From: Lumbricus terrestris
Taxonomy: Eukaryota > Annelida > Clitellata > Crassiclitellata > Lumbricidae
Reading direction: 5' to 3'
NCBI GenBank assembly: GCA_949752735.1
Contig: OX457036.1
Coordinates: forward strand, 85,511,487-85,575,486
DNA: 64,000 nt
The position numbers and the translations under genes are program-made. The notes under the pieces are model-generated. The model ran no database searches. It saw only the letters and a list, made by a program, of their open reading frames with translations, and was not told the origin of the DNA. How positions within the stretch are numbered: position 1 is the first letter of the stretch; each line of letters begins with the position of its first letter. Of the stretch, positions 35,101 to 40,140 are shown in pieces.

Positions 35101-36982
35101 CATGACGCTCTTACAATATTTGCATACAGACGCATATTTGCATATTATAGACGGCTATAATCATCAAATAATTTTAATTGCAAGTAGGCGTACTCAGACT
35201 AATTGCGAGTGTTCGAACGAGCTAATTAAAGCTTCACACTTATTAATTAATTCTGAACTACCATCGTCGTTTGCCCTTGTTTTACGATGTAAGCGACGTT
35301 GCAGGCTATAGATCTAGGCCTATCATTGACCCCTACAAGCATTTATTTTGTATGTTCTGATTTTAAACACCTATGAATTGAATATCGCAATATTTGTCAT
35401 TGCAGCGCAAATTCAAGGTTAATACAATGCGAGTTTTTACTCTTTTAGAAGGATGCAAATATCAAACGCGTTCAACTGACCGTTCTACACGTGACGGAGT
35501 CGTTGACGAAACGACCAGGAAACGCAGATCCGCTTTTCGCATTGTATAACGCTGTTCATGGTCCAAACTCTCCACAGATATCCGGTCCCGTCATGGTGGT
35601 CACCAGGTAAACGCGCTTCCGATTTACGTGCATTTGTATTTTTCATCTGTAATCAGATAGAATTTCGAAAGTTCTGTATGTTGCTTAATTATATCATGAT
35701 AAAAAAGGTTTTAGTGTGGCATAGAATATGCAAATTAGTAGGCTATTTAGGGTTTTATTATTTTGTGGCACACTTTCAACTAAATTTTTTATAGAGATCT
35801 GAAAATGTGTGTCTGTGCATTTTGCAATGACCAAAGTACAGATATATATAGCATAATCAAGTTTCAGGTATTATTATTAACGTCTTAGTAAGCCAATCTG
35901 GTCATCCGTCATCTGAATATTGTCAAAACGTTTTAAATTGTAGAACTGACTGCTCTTTGAATGGATTCTGTTTGGCTGCCTTCAACGCATTTGACATGAT
36001 AAGACACGACAGAGAAGTTGACGTTTATCAGACTGTTCTAAACATAAGAAAATCAAAGGCAGAACTATTTAACTCGATGGTGAGTATAGGCCATAACAAA
36101 TGCTGTGCCTATACTAGCCGCAGGTGCTATGCTAGTACAAGATATAGGTGCAATCGGCTTTCTCTATAACATTGTTAACGTTTTCAGTGACACAATAGGC
36201 TATGCTCATTGGAAGTACAGGCCTACATGTACTCGGAAACTGTTAAAGCTCTAAATTGAACGACCACTGTAAATGCGCAAGTCATGCACTGCACTGTTGC
36301 GATGTCATTATTGGATGTTTATTATCGTTTATTACTGGACAGTAGAGTTACTTATCACTAGAAGAAATTGGCACAAATTTTCCACTGAGAAACTAAGTCA
36401 CTAAAAATATTTTAAGGTATGCTGTTTGCTATTCTAACCAATGGTTTTGATCTCCAACTAAATAACCGGACTCAATCCATCTCCTCCCCCACCTACGCCC
36501 ACCTTCCCCTGCCGACGTAAATTTTGGCTTATTTATTATTCTTTTTATCATTCACTAGGCTCAAATTGCGCCCGCTCTGTATAGGTGTAAAGGCCTCTTG
36601 CTCTAACTTATAATTATTATATAGTCAACCATTGTGTCGTCAATCAGCTATTTTCACTTTAGAATTTTTTTCGCGAGTTTGTCAGTCTCTAGGCCTACAT
36701 AGGCTATAGTCCGCTGTACACTTTGTACAGTGGTCACTTTTCAAAACTAATTTTAGTTGTAAATAATTAAAACGTGGTCATGGTCATTGTTTCTTACTTT
36801 CCTTCTGAAGGGTTTGCAAACGATGTGACATTCACGACATAATTATATAAGACACACCACAGTAGGCTATAAAGAGGTATAATTGCTATCTATGATGCTT
36901 TATATATATATAATTTTTACAGGCGTCGTATGTCGAATTACACGAAGCTATTGGGGGATACATCAGCTTGTCGACGGCTTAG
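2050..36982 (+). CDS. Receptor-type protein tyrosine phosphatase with WSC and EGF domains (29 exons, full length)
   Basis: A single-pass receptor whose cytoplasmic D1 domain should hydrolyse phosphotyrosine. Exons: 2050-2128, 3150-3301, 4901-5039, 6014-6148, 8378-8523, 10316-10448, 10848-10985, 11109-11240, 11929-12051, 17279-17413, 18168-18296, 18887-18998, 19575-19642, 22260-22396, 22914-23001, 23468-23544, 23858-23894, 24422-24519, 24961-25083, 25314-25459, 25992-26127, 27191-27340, 28119-28155, 29036-29106, 33943-34059, 34420-34638, 35449-35606, 35944-36079, 36923-36982. These total 3411 nt (1136 residues plus stop); every junction is GT..AG and the phases agree. Domains by residue: signal peptide 1-27, WSC 33-123, EGF 124-168, WSC 174-261, EGFs 262-480, transmembrane 492-514, D1 about 575-871, D2 about 895-1120. 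From memory, a WSC-type receptor phosphatase is described in sea urchin; I could not check that. The least certain boundary is the 3150 acceptor. Confidence 0.9.
2245..2490 (+). repeat. tRNA-derived SINE (family A), worn copy
   Basis: In intron 1. It aligns by eye with 26792-27005: an A-box-like block (gagtggtcggtctgtaacgc), a B-box-like block (gatcgatccc), a shared 'ttgagcaagtccttcac' segment, and the end 'gcacttctgagctttgtaa' against 'gcacttctgatctgtgtaa'. It is divergent, so probably old. Confidence 0.65.
3150..3301 (+). CDS. RPTP exon 2: first half of WSC domain 1
   Basis: Encodes the YIGCYYDS start of a WSC domain, through the conserved CIEQC helix to the YAGLQ strand. I chose the acceptor at 3148-3149 because it restores phase 1 with exon 1 and places YIGC six residues after the junction, exactly as in exon 5. 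The polypyrimidine tract is weak. The donor CAG|GTGAAA is phase 0. Confidence 0.75.
4901..5039 (+). CDS. RPTP exon 3: second half of WSC domain 1
   Basis: Acceptor ttctag. Reads NSESCMCGNNFG, then CNSLCPGNQSQYCGG and YSLYAG, the cysteine-rich second half of a WSC module. Phase 0 in, phase 1 out (cgcag|gtacag). Confidence 0.88.
5281..5430 (-). repeat. SINE/LINE 3'-tail repeat, fragment
   Basis: Begins 'ttatatatcgcctctccaag' and continues 'ctcagaagcgcctcc', the reverse complement of the tail shared by the LINE end at 40100 and the SINE at 60931. A later 'ttgagcaagtcct' block also resembles the SINE bodies in this window. An ATT/ACT-type simple repeat lies just before it (5205-5260). Confidence 0.5.
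6014..6148 (+). CDS. RPTP exon 4: EGF-like domain 1 (8 cysteines)
   Basis: Acceptor gaacag, donor AATA|GTAAGT, phase 1 at both ends. It encodes one module with eight cysteines, opening VCEFGYYGNMC and closing SGTSCNN, the laminin/MEGF-like EGF type. Confidence 0.88.
6420..6871. mobile_element. TIR element, non-autonomous, in intron 4
   Basis: The ends are inverted repeats: GGTGTCACGAAATAGAGTAT at 6420, and the complement of GGTGACACGAAACAGAGTAT at 6871. No clear target duplication was found. Bases 6475-6680 match 12770-12930 in inverse orientation, so part of the interior is shared with the hAT-like element at 12437. G/C-rich 'ccccccggata' blocks lie near the right end. Confidence 0.6.
7271..7509. 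mobile_element. hAT-like MITE (239 bp) with 8-bp target duplication
   Basis: The 16-bp TIRs are CAAGGCCGTAGCTAGG and the complement of CAAGGCCGTAGCCAGG. The element is flanked on both sides by GCTATCGT (7263-7270 and 7510-7517). The interior carries 'gatgactaaaaaaggg...gtcatcag', a core seen in several other MITEs here. There is no coding capacity. Confidence 0.9.
7620..7730 (-). repeat. SINE fragment (family B)
   Basis: Shares 'gaggcgctccc', 'gcggacact', 'cggagtttca' and 'gagcaattgtgag' with the fuller SINE at 60931-61127. It lacks the tRNA-like head, so it is a fragment in intron 4. Confidence 0.6.
8378..8523 (+). CDS. RPTP exon 5: first half of WSC domain 2
   Basis: Acceptor ttgttgtag. 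Reads TYVMQRYIGCFRD, then CTDRCISMNNSIAGME. Phase 1 in, phase 0 out at GAG|GTAAAC, matching exon 2 in phase and in the point where the domain is cut. The acceptor AG lies inside a TAGCCTA motif. Confidence 0.9.
8778..9309. mobile_element. TA-flanked TIR element (mariner-like MITE)
   Basis: The ends are TAGGGGAAGGTTGC and its complement GCAACCTTCCCCTA, with TA at each outer edge. The subterminal 'agatggaccac' and 'gtggtccatctta' blocks are also inverted. No transposase frame. In intron 5. Confidence 0.75.
9625..9756. mobile_element. hAT-like MITE (132 bp)
   Basis: The ends CATGGCGGCGCCAGG and CCTAGCGCCGCCACTG pair as TIRs of the same family as 20220, 29145 and 41513. The flanks tttttata and tatatata match at 5 of 8 bases, so the target duplication is uncertain. 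Confidence 0.7.
10316..10448 (+). CDS. RPTP exon 6: second half of WSC domain 2
   Basis: Acceptor gtatttag. Reads AGGFCSCGEMFDKYG, then CYVPCNGNTSQLCGG and WANSVYSG. Phase 0 in, phase 1 out. The CSCG...CNGNTSQLCGG pattern is the WSC hallmark. Confidence 0.9.
10848..10985 (+). CDS. RPTP exon 7: EGF-like domain 2 (8 cysteines)
   Basis: Acceptor tttgcag, donor CGAG|GTTAGT, phase 1 at both ends. Opens VCPAGYYGPKCHNQC and ends GWTGNSCNVR. It parallels exon 4, so WSC plus 8-Cys EGF forms a repeated cassette. Confidence 0.9.
11109..11240 (+). CDS. RPTP exon 8: EGF-like domain 3 (6 cysteines)
   Basis: Acceptor cattttag, donor GAAG|GTTTGC, phase 1 at both ends. Six cysteines with the core CRCLPGYG. 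It lacks the DxDEC start of calcium-binding EGFs. Confidence 0.85.
11248..11350. repeat. AT-rich simple repeat (TATA / TCTATTA)
   Basis: Directly after the exon 8 donor, a run of TA dinucleotides passes into 'tctattatctata' and its complement, so much of the tract can fold on itself. No gene. Confidence 0.7.
11929..12051 (+). CDS. RPTP exon 9: calcium-binding EGF 1
   Basis: Acceptor gctcatag, donor ACAG|GTAAAC, phase 1 at both ends. DTNECELGLC opening and CINTIGSYYC, the hydroxylation/calcium-binding EGF pattern. Confidence 0.92.
12437..13295. mobile_element. hAT-like TIR element (859 bp) with 8-bp target duplication
   Basis: Left end CAGAGGTCTCAAACTC, right end complement CAGGGGTCTCAAACAC. 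It is flanked by CTCTACGG at 12429-12436 and 13296-13303. GC-rich 'gcgggccgca' blocks sit near both ends. The hAT assignment rests on the 8-bp duplication and the CAGNGGTCTCAAAC terminus. No transposase frame is left. Confidence 0.9.
14338..14868. mobile_element. TIR element with subterminal GGACAATTCGTCC arrays
   Basis: Flanked by GCCTGTGC at 14330-14337 and 14869-14876. The left end (to about 14490) holds roughly eleven head-to-tail copies of a 14-15 bp unit containing CCGGACAATTCGTCC. The right end (about 14718-14868) holds a similar array in inverse orientation. The long open frames across these arrays (repeats of DNSSP or RTIRPGQF) result from the short period and are not genes. Confidence 0.88.
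15349..15729. mobile_element. hAT-like MITE (381 bp) with 8-bp target duplication
   Basis: Left end CAGGGGTGGATCCAGG; right-end complement CAAGGGCGGATACAGG. Flanked by GGTACGCC at 15341-15348 and 15730-15737. The interior has two copies of the 'tggtcgatgactaaaaaa' core. Nested in the 13936-16165 element. Confidence 0.9.
16386..17165. mobile_element. TIR element (780 bp) with 8-bp target duplication
   Basis: The 13-bp TIRs TAGGGCTGCCAAC and GTTGGCAGCCCTA are perfect, flanked by ATCGCATG at 16378-16385 and 17166-17173. 'ccgggac' repeats near the right end recur, more loosely, near the left. A second MITE (16479-16791) has inserted inside. Confidence 0.9.
16479..16791. mobile_element. hAT-like MITE nested in 16386-17165
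   Basis: Left end CAAGGGCGGATACAG, right-end complement CAGAGGCGGATCTAG, the same family as 15349. The flanks tacaaagt and tacatcgt agree at 6 of 8 bases, a worn target duplication. Confidence 0.75.
17279..17413 (+). CDS. RPTP exon 10: calcium-binding EGF 2
   Basis: Acceptor tattcag, donor TATG|GTAAGA, phase 1 at both ends. DIDECSQQLSQC, then CKNAIGSYEC and CGPGYE. It follows a 5.2-kb intron filled with TIR elements. Confidence 0.92.
18168..18296 (+). CDS. RPTP exon 11: calcium-binding EGF 3
   Basis: Acceptor gattgcag, donor ACAG|GTGAAT, phase 1 at both ends. DKDECNEIDSC, then CMNTMGSFAC and CLGGYQ. Confidence 0.92.
18590..18745 (+). repeat. Short tandem repeat, unit about 23-26 bp
   Basis: Six or so imperfect copies of a unit like TTCATAATTTCACCTTACTT, in intron 11. 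No coding sense. Confidence 0.75.
18887..18998 (+). CDS. RPTP exon 12: transmembrane segment
   Basis: Acceptor gatgcag, donor CACAG|GTAGGC; phase 1 in, phase 2 out. After a proline-rich stalk (VPAVPPNYSGK) comes a hydrophobic helix, residues 492-514 (IAGAVIGSILG...FFVL), then the basic stop-transfer RYHRR. Confidence 0.93.
19575..19642 (+). CDS. RPTP exon 13: juxtamembrane linker
   Basis: Acceptor tttaaag, donor ACTT|GTAAGT; phase 2 in, phase 1 out. Basic then Ser/Thr-rich (RRQSKNPNVNH, then EDTSSVST). Confidence 0.8.
20088..21420. mobile_element. hAT-like TIR element (1.33 kb), middle level of nest
   Basis: Ends CAGGCCCGCCGA and TCGGCGGGCCTG, flanked by ggtgctga (20080-20087) and ggtgctgt (21421-21428), 7 of 8 identical. 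'aggggcccgg' blocks lie near both ends. Non-coding. Confidence 0.85.
20220..20507. mobile_element. hAT-like MITE (288 bp), inner level of nest
   Basis: Ends CAGTGGCTGCGC and GGCGCCGTCACTG, flanked by GGCCCAAC at 20212-20219 and 20508-20515. Carries two copies of the 'cgatgactaaa...gtcagaaattttggcg' core. Confidence 0.9.
21534..22010. repeat. Interspersed repeat with gcgcctttc start
   Basis: Begins 'tttatatagcgcctttc', the start common to 3'-tail repeats in this window, and continues with a worn sequence ('atggccatccaccgagaaga', 'tgatccggtaggagatcc'). The minus-strand open frame across it (21384-22001) has no domain I recognise and runs into the TIR element end, so I do not treat it as a gene. 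Confidence 0.45.
22260..22396 (+). CDS. RPTP exon 14: start of the phosphatase region (N-terminal helices)
   Basis: Acceptor gccacag, donor TTTCAG|GTAAGC; phase 1 in, phase 0 out. Reads KPVSISNALSTIRS, then LSDRDKLEKEFQ, the helical lead-in (the EFQ...IVP step) seen before receptor-PTP catalytic domains. Confidence 0.88.
22914..23001 (+). CDS. RPTP exon 15: D1 phosphotyrosine-recognition loop
   Basis: Acceptor cttcag, donor CCCAT|GTAAAT; phase 0 in, phase 1 out. Contains KKKNRFMNIIP (residues 605-615), the KNRY loop with Phe610 where most active PTPs have Tyr (Tyr46 in PTP1B). Confidence 0.9.
23468..23544 (+). CDS. RPTP exon 16: D1, YINASYI strand
   Basis: Acceptor gtttcag, donor CAG|GTGAAA. 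Reads YDWNRVVLSRN, then SEYINASYIQ, a canonical PTP motif. Confidence 0.93.
23858..23894 (+). CDS. RPTP exon 17: D1, KFIAAQG micro-exon
   Basis: 37 nt, acceptor tttcag, donor CAAG|GTAACC. Reads GYNDSDKFIAAQG, the conserved [FY]IAxQGP step completed by exon 18. Confidence 0.92.
24422..24519 (+). CDS. RPTP exon 18: D1, DFWRM helix
   Basis: Acceptor atccag, donor AAAAG|GTAGTG. Reads GPREESVEDFWRMIIEKD, then IRLIVMITKLIENQK, standard PTP core. Confidence 0.93.
24961..25083 (+). CDS. RPTP exon 19: D1, YWP and DYTVR segments
   Basis: Acceptor ctttctag, donor ACTCAA|GTAAGT, phase 0 at both ends. Reads NKSEKYWPNTGQPVVCGDI, then WPDYTVRQIS. The usual KCxxYWP has Ser in place of Cys. Confidence 0.92.
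25314..25459 (+). CDS. RPTP exon 20: D1, WPD loop and catalytic cysteine
   Basis: Acceptor attttcag, donor TGCAG|GTAGAC, phase 2 out. The WPDHGVP loop carries the general acid Asp744. The exon ends LVHC with the catalytic Cys775, so the signature is split between exons 20 and 21. Confidence 0.95.
25992..26127 (+). CDS. RPTP exon 21: D1, P-loop and Q-loop
   Basis: Acceptor gattacag, donor AACTAT|GTATGT. Completes HCSAGAGRTG with Arg781 and continues TFIAIDYLLEQDKVD, then MRDQRSTMIQNY (the Q-loop). All residues needed for catalysis are present. Confidence 0.95.
26188..26691 (+). other. Open stretch in intron 21, not recognised
   Basis: A 167-codon frame, rich in Ser, Thr and Pro in its first half. 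I recognise no domain, and it lies wholly inside the intron between two phosphatase exons. It may be a transposon remnant or chance. Confidence 0.25.
26792..27005 (+). repeat. tRNA-derived SINE (family A)
   Basis: Pol III-type boxes are clear: A box region 'tggtcgattggttagagcgg' and B box 'ggttcgatcc' near 26850, followed by the body 'ttgagcacgtccttcaccc' and a 3' end in 'attgtattg'. Same family as 2245-2490. Confidence 0.8.
27191..27340 (+). CDS. RPTP exon 22: C-terminal helix of D1
   Basis: Acceptor ttgatag, donor TTTCAG|GTATGC, phase 0 at both ends. Reads AQYEFIHKALLIAF, the QYxFIxxALL end of a D1 domain, then a charged linker. Confidence 0.93.
28119..28155 (+). CDS. RPTP exon 23: D1-D2 linker micro-exon
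   Basis: 37 nt, acceptor tttatag, donor ACTG|GTACGT. Acidic TIEETKNNDEETG. Called from splice sites and phase only. Confidence 0.65.
28751..28809. repeat. Perfect 59-bp hairpin palindrome (29-bp arms, 1-nt centre)
   Basis: The arm CTCTTATTATCTTTGCATGC continues to GTTAACATA, then one A, then the exact complement. It lies in intron 23 and is not part of an element I recognise. Confidence 0.95.
29036..29106 (+). CDS. RPTP exon 24: start of D2
   Basis: Acceptor gtctcaag, donor GTTCAG|GTATGC; phase 1 in, phase 0 out. Reads GGQRVWSSSVPQNK, then ILDMDAVSVQ. Much shorter than a normal D2 N-terminus; no KNRY or YINAS motif. Confidence 0.75.
29145..29531. mobile_element. hAT-like MITE (387 bp) with 8-bp target duplication
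   Basis: Ends CAGTGGCGGCGCTAGG and CCTGGCGCCGGCACTG, flanked by ATTATAGA at 29137-29144 and 29532-29539. Inside, a unit of about 65 bp (gattttggtcgatgactaaa, poly-A, gtcgtcagaaattttggcgg) is repeated three times. It sits 39 bp after the exon 24 donor. Confidence 0.92.
29615..29710. repeat. (AGTAAT)n-like simple repeat
   Basis: Runs of agtaatagtaat, interrupted once by TAGGCCTA. In intron 24. Confidence 0.7.
30722..33405 (-). pseudogene. I-type LINE fragment: reverse transcriptase C-terminus plus RNase H, split by a TIR element
   Basis: On the minus strand, from about 33405: INDISAGVDGV, a frameshift, then PLSLFADDSAVY (the F/YADD active site of reverse transcriptase), FKISINKTTGVLFS, and a thumb/connection region (IRSVLDYGDVAY). 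An RNase H domain follows with all four acidic positions: YTDGSK, YAAEM, FSDSLSVL and HVDLTGNDRADSLA. A Cys/His knuckle (CDACHVTETIPHLLLDC) closes the frame at 30722. The order RT, RNase H, CCHC-like tail fits I-group non-LTR elements. The copy is 5'-truncated, frameshifted at a TATA run just before YTDGSK (about 32450) and near 32955, and interrupted at 31427-32305. It lies antisense in intron 24 of the receptor gene. Confidence 0.88.
31427..32305. mobile_element. TIR element with CCGGACAAAACCCC subterminal arrays
   Basis: Inserted in the LINE RNase H segment between duplicated CCATCTAAT (31418-31426 and 32306-32314; 8 or 9 bp). The ends are GAGTCTAGGACAATACC and, as complement, GGAGCAGGACAATACC. 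Each end carries several CCGGACAAAACCCC or GGTATAAAACCCC units. The centre (31590-32150) is made of TAATG / CATTA pentamers in both orientations. Removing the element and one duplication rejoins the RNase H frame. Confidence 0.9.
33943..34059 (+). CDS. RPTP exon 25: D2, AYI and DFW segments
   Basis: Acceptor cttgatag, donor ACTCAG|GTAAGC, phase 0 at both ends. Reads WKRKDAYISMKLSDSPSDFW, then LTIIFIDATQ, clearly the KDAYIATQGP...DFWRM part of a PTP D2 but diverged (QGP lost). Confidence 0.9.
34420..34638 (+). CDS. RPTP exon 26: D2 middle
   Basis: Acceptor AG at 34418-34419, inside a tagcctaggcta motif; only this AG keeps the frame open for all 73 codons. Donor ATGTT|GTGAGT. Contains CLCPKGSEAQFLPTK and PEDYGSHCILAEC, where a D2 would have the YWP and DYxxR segments. 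Confidence 0.82.
35449..35606 (+). CDS. RPTP exon 27: D2, former WPD region
   Basis: Acceptor cttttag, donor ACCAG|GTAAAC, phase 2 out. Reads KRVQLTVLHVTESLTKRPG with no WPD or WPE, and ends SGPVMVV, the strand that leads into the P-loop. Confidence 0.88.
35944..36079 (+). CDS. RPTP exon 28: D2, degenerate P-loop
   Basis: Acceptor attgtag, donor TCGATG|GTGAGT. The signature position reads TRTDCSLNGFCLAAF instead of HCSAGxGRTGTFCAL, with no Cx5R. The following VDVYQTVLNIRKSKAELF fits the VDVFQxVxxLRxxR helix of D2. Confidence 0.92.
36923..36982 (+). CDS. RPTP exon 29: C-terminus and stop
   Basis: Acceptor tttttacag. Reads ASYVELHEAIGGYISLSTA then TAG, the last D2 helix with almost no tail. 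No AATAAA was seen within the next few hundred bases. Confidence 0.88.
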   Translation, partial: ASYVELHEAIGGYISLSTA

Positions 36983-37819
36983 GTTTCTTTGGAAGTTGTC
37001 ATGTATTCTAATTCGGAATTGCATAATATAAGAAAATCTGAAATAGCATGGGCATCTTGGTGTAGCCTACTTCCAACAAAGGAAACAGAACTCTACAGGC
37101 GATGTTTCATGCTATGTGACTTTTTCTTCTAACATAGGCCTAATCGGTCGCTATTTTAAAAAGTCTACTAATGTGTTAGTGTTACTACATGTAATTGTTT
37201 TCAAACCGCAATGTGTTTCATCATTAATGATCTATCACAAAAAGCATATAGAATATTCGAAGTGATGAAGAGACGTTTGCAACACGCACTCGTTAGCAAA
37301 TTAACGGTCAGATCCATGCTAACGCGTGCTTCACGCTATTCATTATTATTTCCGTGCAATATTAGTTAACTGTCAAGAATGATGGATCATCTATTATTTA
37401 AATCTGTTGTATAATATTTATGTGTTTGGACTACTTCACATAAACTAATTTAAACATCTAAAATGGTTTATAATTCCTATTAGGCCTATATTAGGTTACA
37501 TCAATAATTCAATAGAACCTGCTTCCTGTATATTGAAGAGCAAATTTTGTAACTTTTGAAAGTGTCTTCAAATTTAGCCATTATCTTGGTATCCTTATGA
37601 GCGTATGTGCAAATTGTGTATGCGTGTAGGCCTATGTCGTTGTTTATGTGGTGTTTGCATATAGGCCCTATACAATGCATTACCATAATACTAAGTCCTC
37701 TCCTTAAGTTCCTCCTCCAGGAGTTAGTAGACACTCTACTCCCTTTCCAACCACTCCTCTGCAATAGTTCTCTCCGTGATGGCGTCCTTACTGCGTAACA
37801 GAAACGGTAAAACACGGAA

Positions 37820-38110
37820 CAAGCATGGGTCGTTGACGGTTGGTTAAGATGTAGTTGCCTATCTTGTCAACTGTAGCTGATGTAGTCAATCAATCAATCG
37901 TAATTTATATAGCGCCCCTTCAAGGTACCTACTCAGAGGCGCTCCCGATGTAGAACTGGATTCTTTGCTCGATAGTCAGCCAATGCAATGCGAAGTGAGC
38001 TGCAGTAGGCGAGTTATGTCTGCTGATATTCAAAGCATTTGCCTACCCAGCAGAATGATATATTCAGAGAATATGTCTATGAGTCAAAACATATAGTCTA
38101 TGCTATAATA
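37820..38110. repeat. SINE (family C) interrupted by an inverted LINE/SINE tail
   Basis: 'gttggttaagatg...cttgtcaactgta' and 'ggattctttgctcgatag...tgcgaagtgagctgcagta' match the SINE at 56560-56765. Between them lies 37885-37950, (TCAA)n plus 'tttatatagcgccccttcaa', the reverse complement of the tail at 40085-40140. The other sequence from 36983 to 39030 shows nothing I can name. Confidence 0.6.
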
Positions 38111-39574
38111 CTGCCCTGAAAAGCCAAAACACAGTAAATGGTAAGCTTTAACAGTCAATATGTCAATAATACGTCAAATGCTCAGTTGAACACATCTGCC
38201 CAGACCTCGTAAATGGTACAAACTGACGTTTTAGTTAGATACTCTCGACATCAACCTAATGATGACAAGAGCTCGTATTATTGACAAATTGCATCGAGTG
38301 CGGGAACGAAGCCAAACATATTAGACTAGTATAGCCTACGCAACCATAATAATTATCATGACACGCGGATTTCGTATTCGTACTTAACTATAATAGAAAC
38401 AAACTGTCGTCTTTATTTTAACCTTCCTGGTCCGTATTATTAGTCCACATTGCAAAATATTTTAGTCTCTCCGTTCAATCTTCGTATGAGCCTAATTTTA
38501 GTCAATGCCTATGCGTTGAAAGTAATATCTTGCACATGTACATGTAATAGAACCATTTTGAGCTCAAGAATGATTCAAAACAGTTCAGAGTATGTCTAAA
38601 AATTGTATCATGATGAAAAATGAACATTTTAGGGTTTTTCTTTTCTCCTCTCGCAGATAACGGAAGTTTTAGTCTACATGTATTAGCACACAAGTTTTAA
38701 TAGCCTTTTATGGAGCATGATATTATTGATAACAACTATGGACCCTATACTATGGATTGTAAACATAGTAGGCTTTGCACCAGTATAGGTCTACAATCTA
38801 CATGTGTTGTACTGTCACGACACACACGACACACACGTACATATTTAATTTCTATATATATAATTTCATATAGGCCTATATAGTGGCTATAGCCTAAATA
38901 TAGCGGCTATGATAGCCTAATAGACTATTAAATAGACTATAAGTATAAGCACGCGGCACTGATTGTGGTAACTATATGGGCTGGTCATGTAGCCCAATAT
39001 TACATTTTCTGGTCTTTCTTTTTGCAGACATTACACAGAGATCCTCGGTGGTCGAGTGGGTTGGTAGCCCGCTCGCCGCGCCGGTGTGGCATGAAATTAT
39101 GTCCGGCATGAAATATTGTCCGACTCCGCCCACTTCCGTTGTCAGGACAGTATTTCATACGGTACGTATGAAATCTTGTCCGGCATGAAATCATGTCCGG
39201 GTCCGGCCACTTTCGTTGTGGAAGCAGTATTTACTATTACAAACGTGAGATATTGTCCGCGTTGGAGCTTCGTCTCAACGTAATATCAATAAGATATGCG
39301 AAATAATGTCTGTTGAAGCAGATGAGAAAACAATGGTGTGAGCATTGGAATCATGGTTTTAAATCACACAGCTTGTAGTCGGGGTCCCGATGGCGCTTGT
39401 TCTATTTTTAGAAGGAAATTCCCATCGTGGAAAGGGGCGAACGAGCGATATGTTGAGACGTATGTAAACAAGTCTTAGAGTTGCACACAAATACGAAATT
39501 TAGGCTTTCATTTATTCATATCTATCTTTTCTTGTCTACTCCAGTCATCAAGACAAAGCAAAAGGGCTTTTGGC

Positions 39575-39745
39575 CAACACAAATAGCTCAGCGGAGTTAG
39601 CTGCGTTAGGTTTTGGTCTGTTTATTTTCCCGTTACATAGCGGTCATTATTGGAAGATGCTTAGTTTTTACAAAGCACAATTTGACCTGTTGGCGCTGCA
39701 TCCTGGTTCGAGCTCCACCCTACCTGTGCGGGCTTTTTACTCCAG
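39575..39745 (+). repeat. tRNA-like SINE fragment
   Basis: 'aatagctcagcggagttagc' resembles a tRNA 5' half and 'ctggttcgagctccacc' a B box, with about 90 bp of unrelated sequence between them. A partial or interrupted SINE. Confidence 0.45.
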
Positions 39746-39857
39746 TCTCCGTTTCTGAAAATAAAGAAAGTAAACAGTCTAACGCCCAGAAACCCTGTGG
39801 CATATTCGTATTCATATTCGTATCCCGTTTCTCTGGGCCGTCGTTCGCTGCGGTCAG

Positions 39858-39894
39858 CCACGGCCTACTAAATTACTAATTTAGTAGGCCGTGG
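39858..39894. repeat. Perfect 37-bp hairpin (18-bp arms, 1-nt centre)
   Basis: CCACGGCCTACTAAATTA, one base, then the exact complement; 'ggtcagc'-like flanks partly extend it. It lies at the 5' edge of the LINE remnant. Confidence 0.93.
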
Positions 39895-39899
39895 GTCAG

Positions 39900-40140
39900 C
39901 TGCCCGCGGTGATTACCTTGTCCCTTTTTGTCGTACCGCTACTATGCAGCGAAGAACATTTTCCGTGGTGGGTCCAGCTATCTGGAATGGCCTCCCTGCG
40001 GCTCTCCGTTCGCTTCCCCGTGACTCTGGTGGCTCTTTCTACCGTCTTCTCAAGACCTTTCTCTTTGACCAGGCCTGGGTTGGGAGCGCCTCTGAGTAGC
40101 GATCTTGAAGGGGCGCTATATAAATTTATGTGATTGATTG
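39900..40140 (+). pseudogene. LINE 3' end: last codons of ORF2 and 3' tail
   Basis: A + strand frame reads RRTFSVVGPAIWNGLPAALR, then GSFYRLLKTFLFDQAWVG and a TAG at about 40096. This 'WNxLPxxLR...LKTxLF' ending is widespread at the C-terminus of non-LTR reverse transcriptases. A short tail (gcgcctctgagtagcgatct, gaaggggcgctatataaa) and a (TTGA)n microsatellite follow. The copy is strongly 5'-truncated. Confidence 0.82.
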
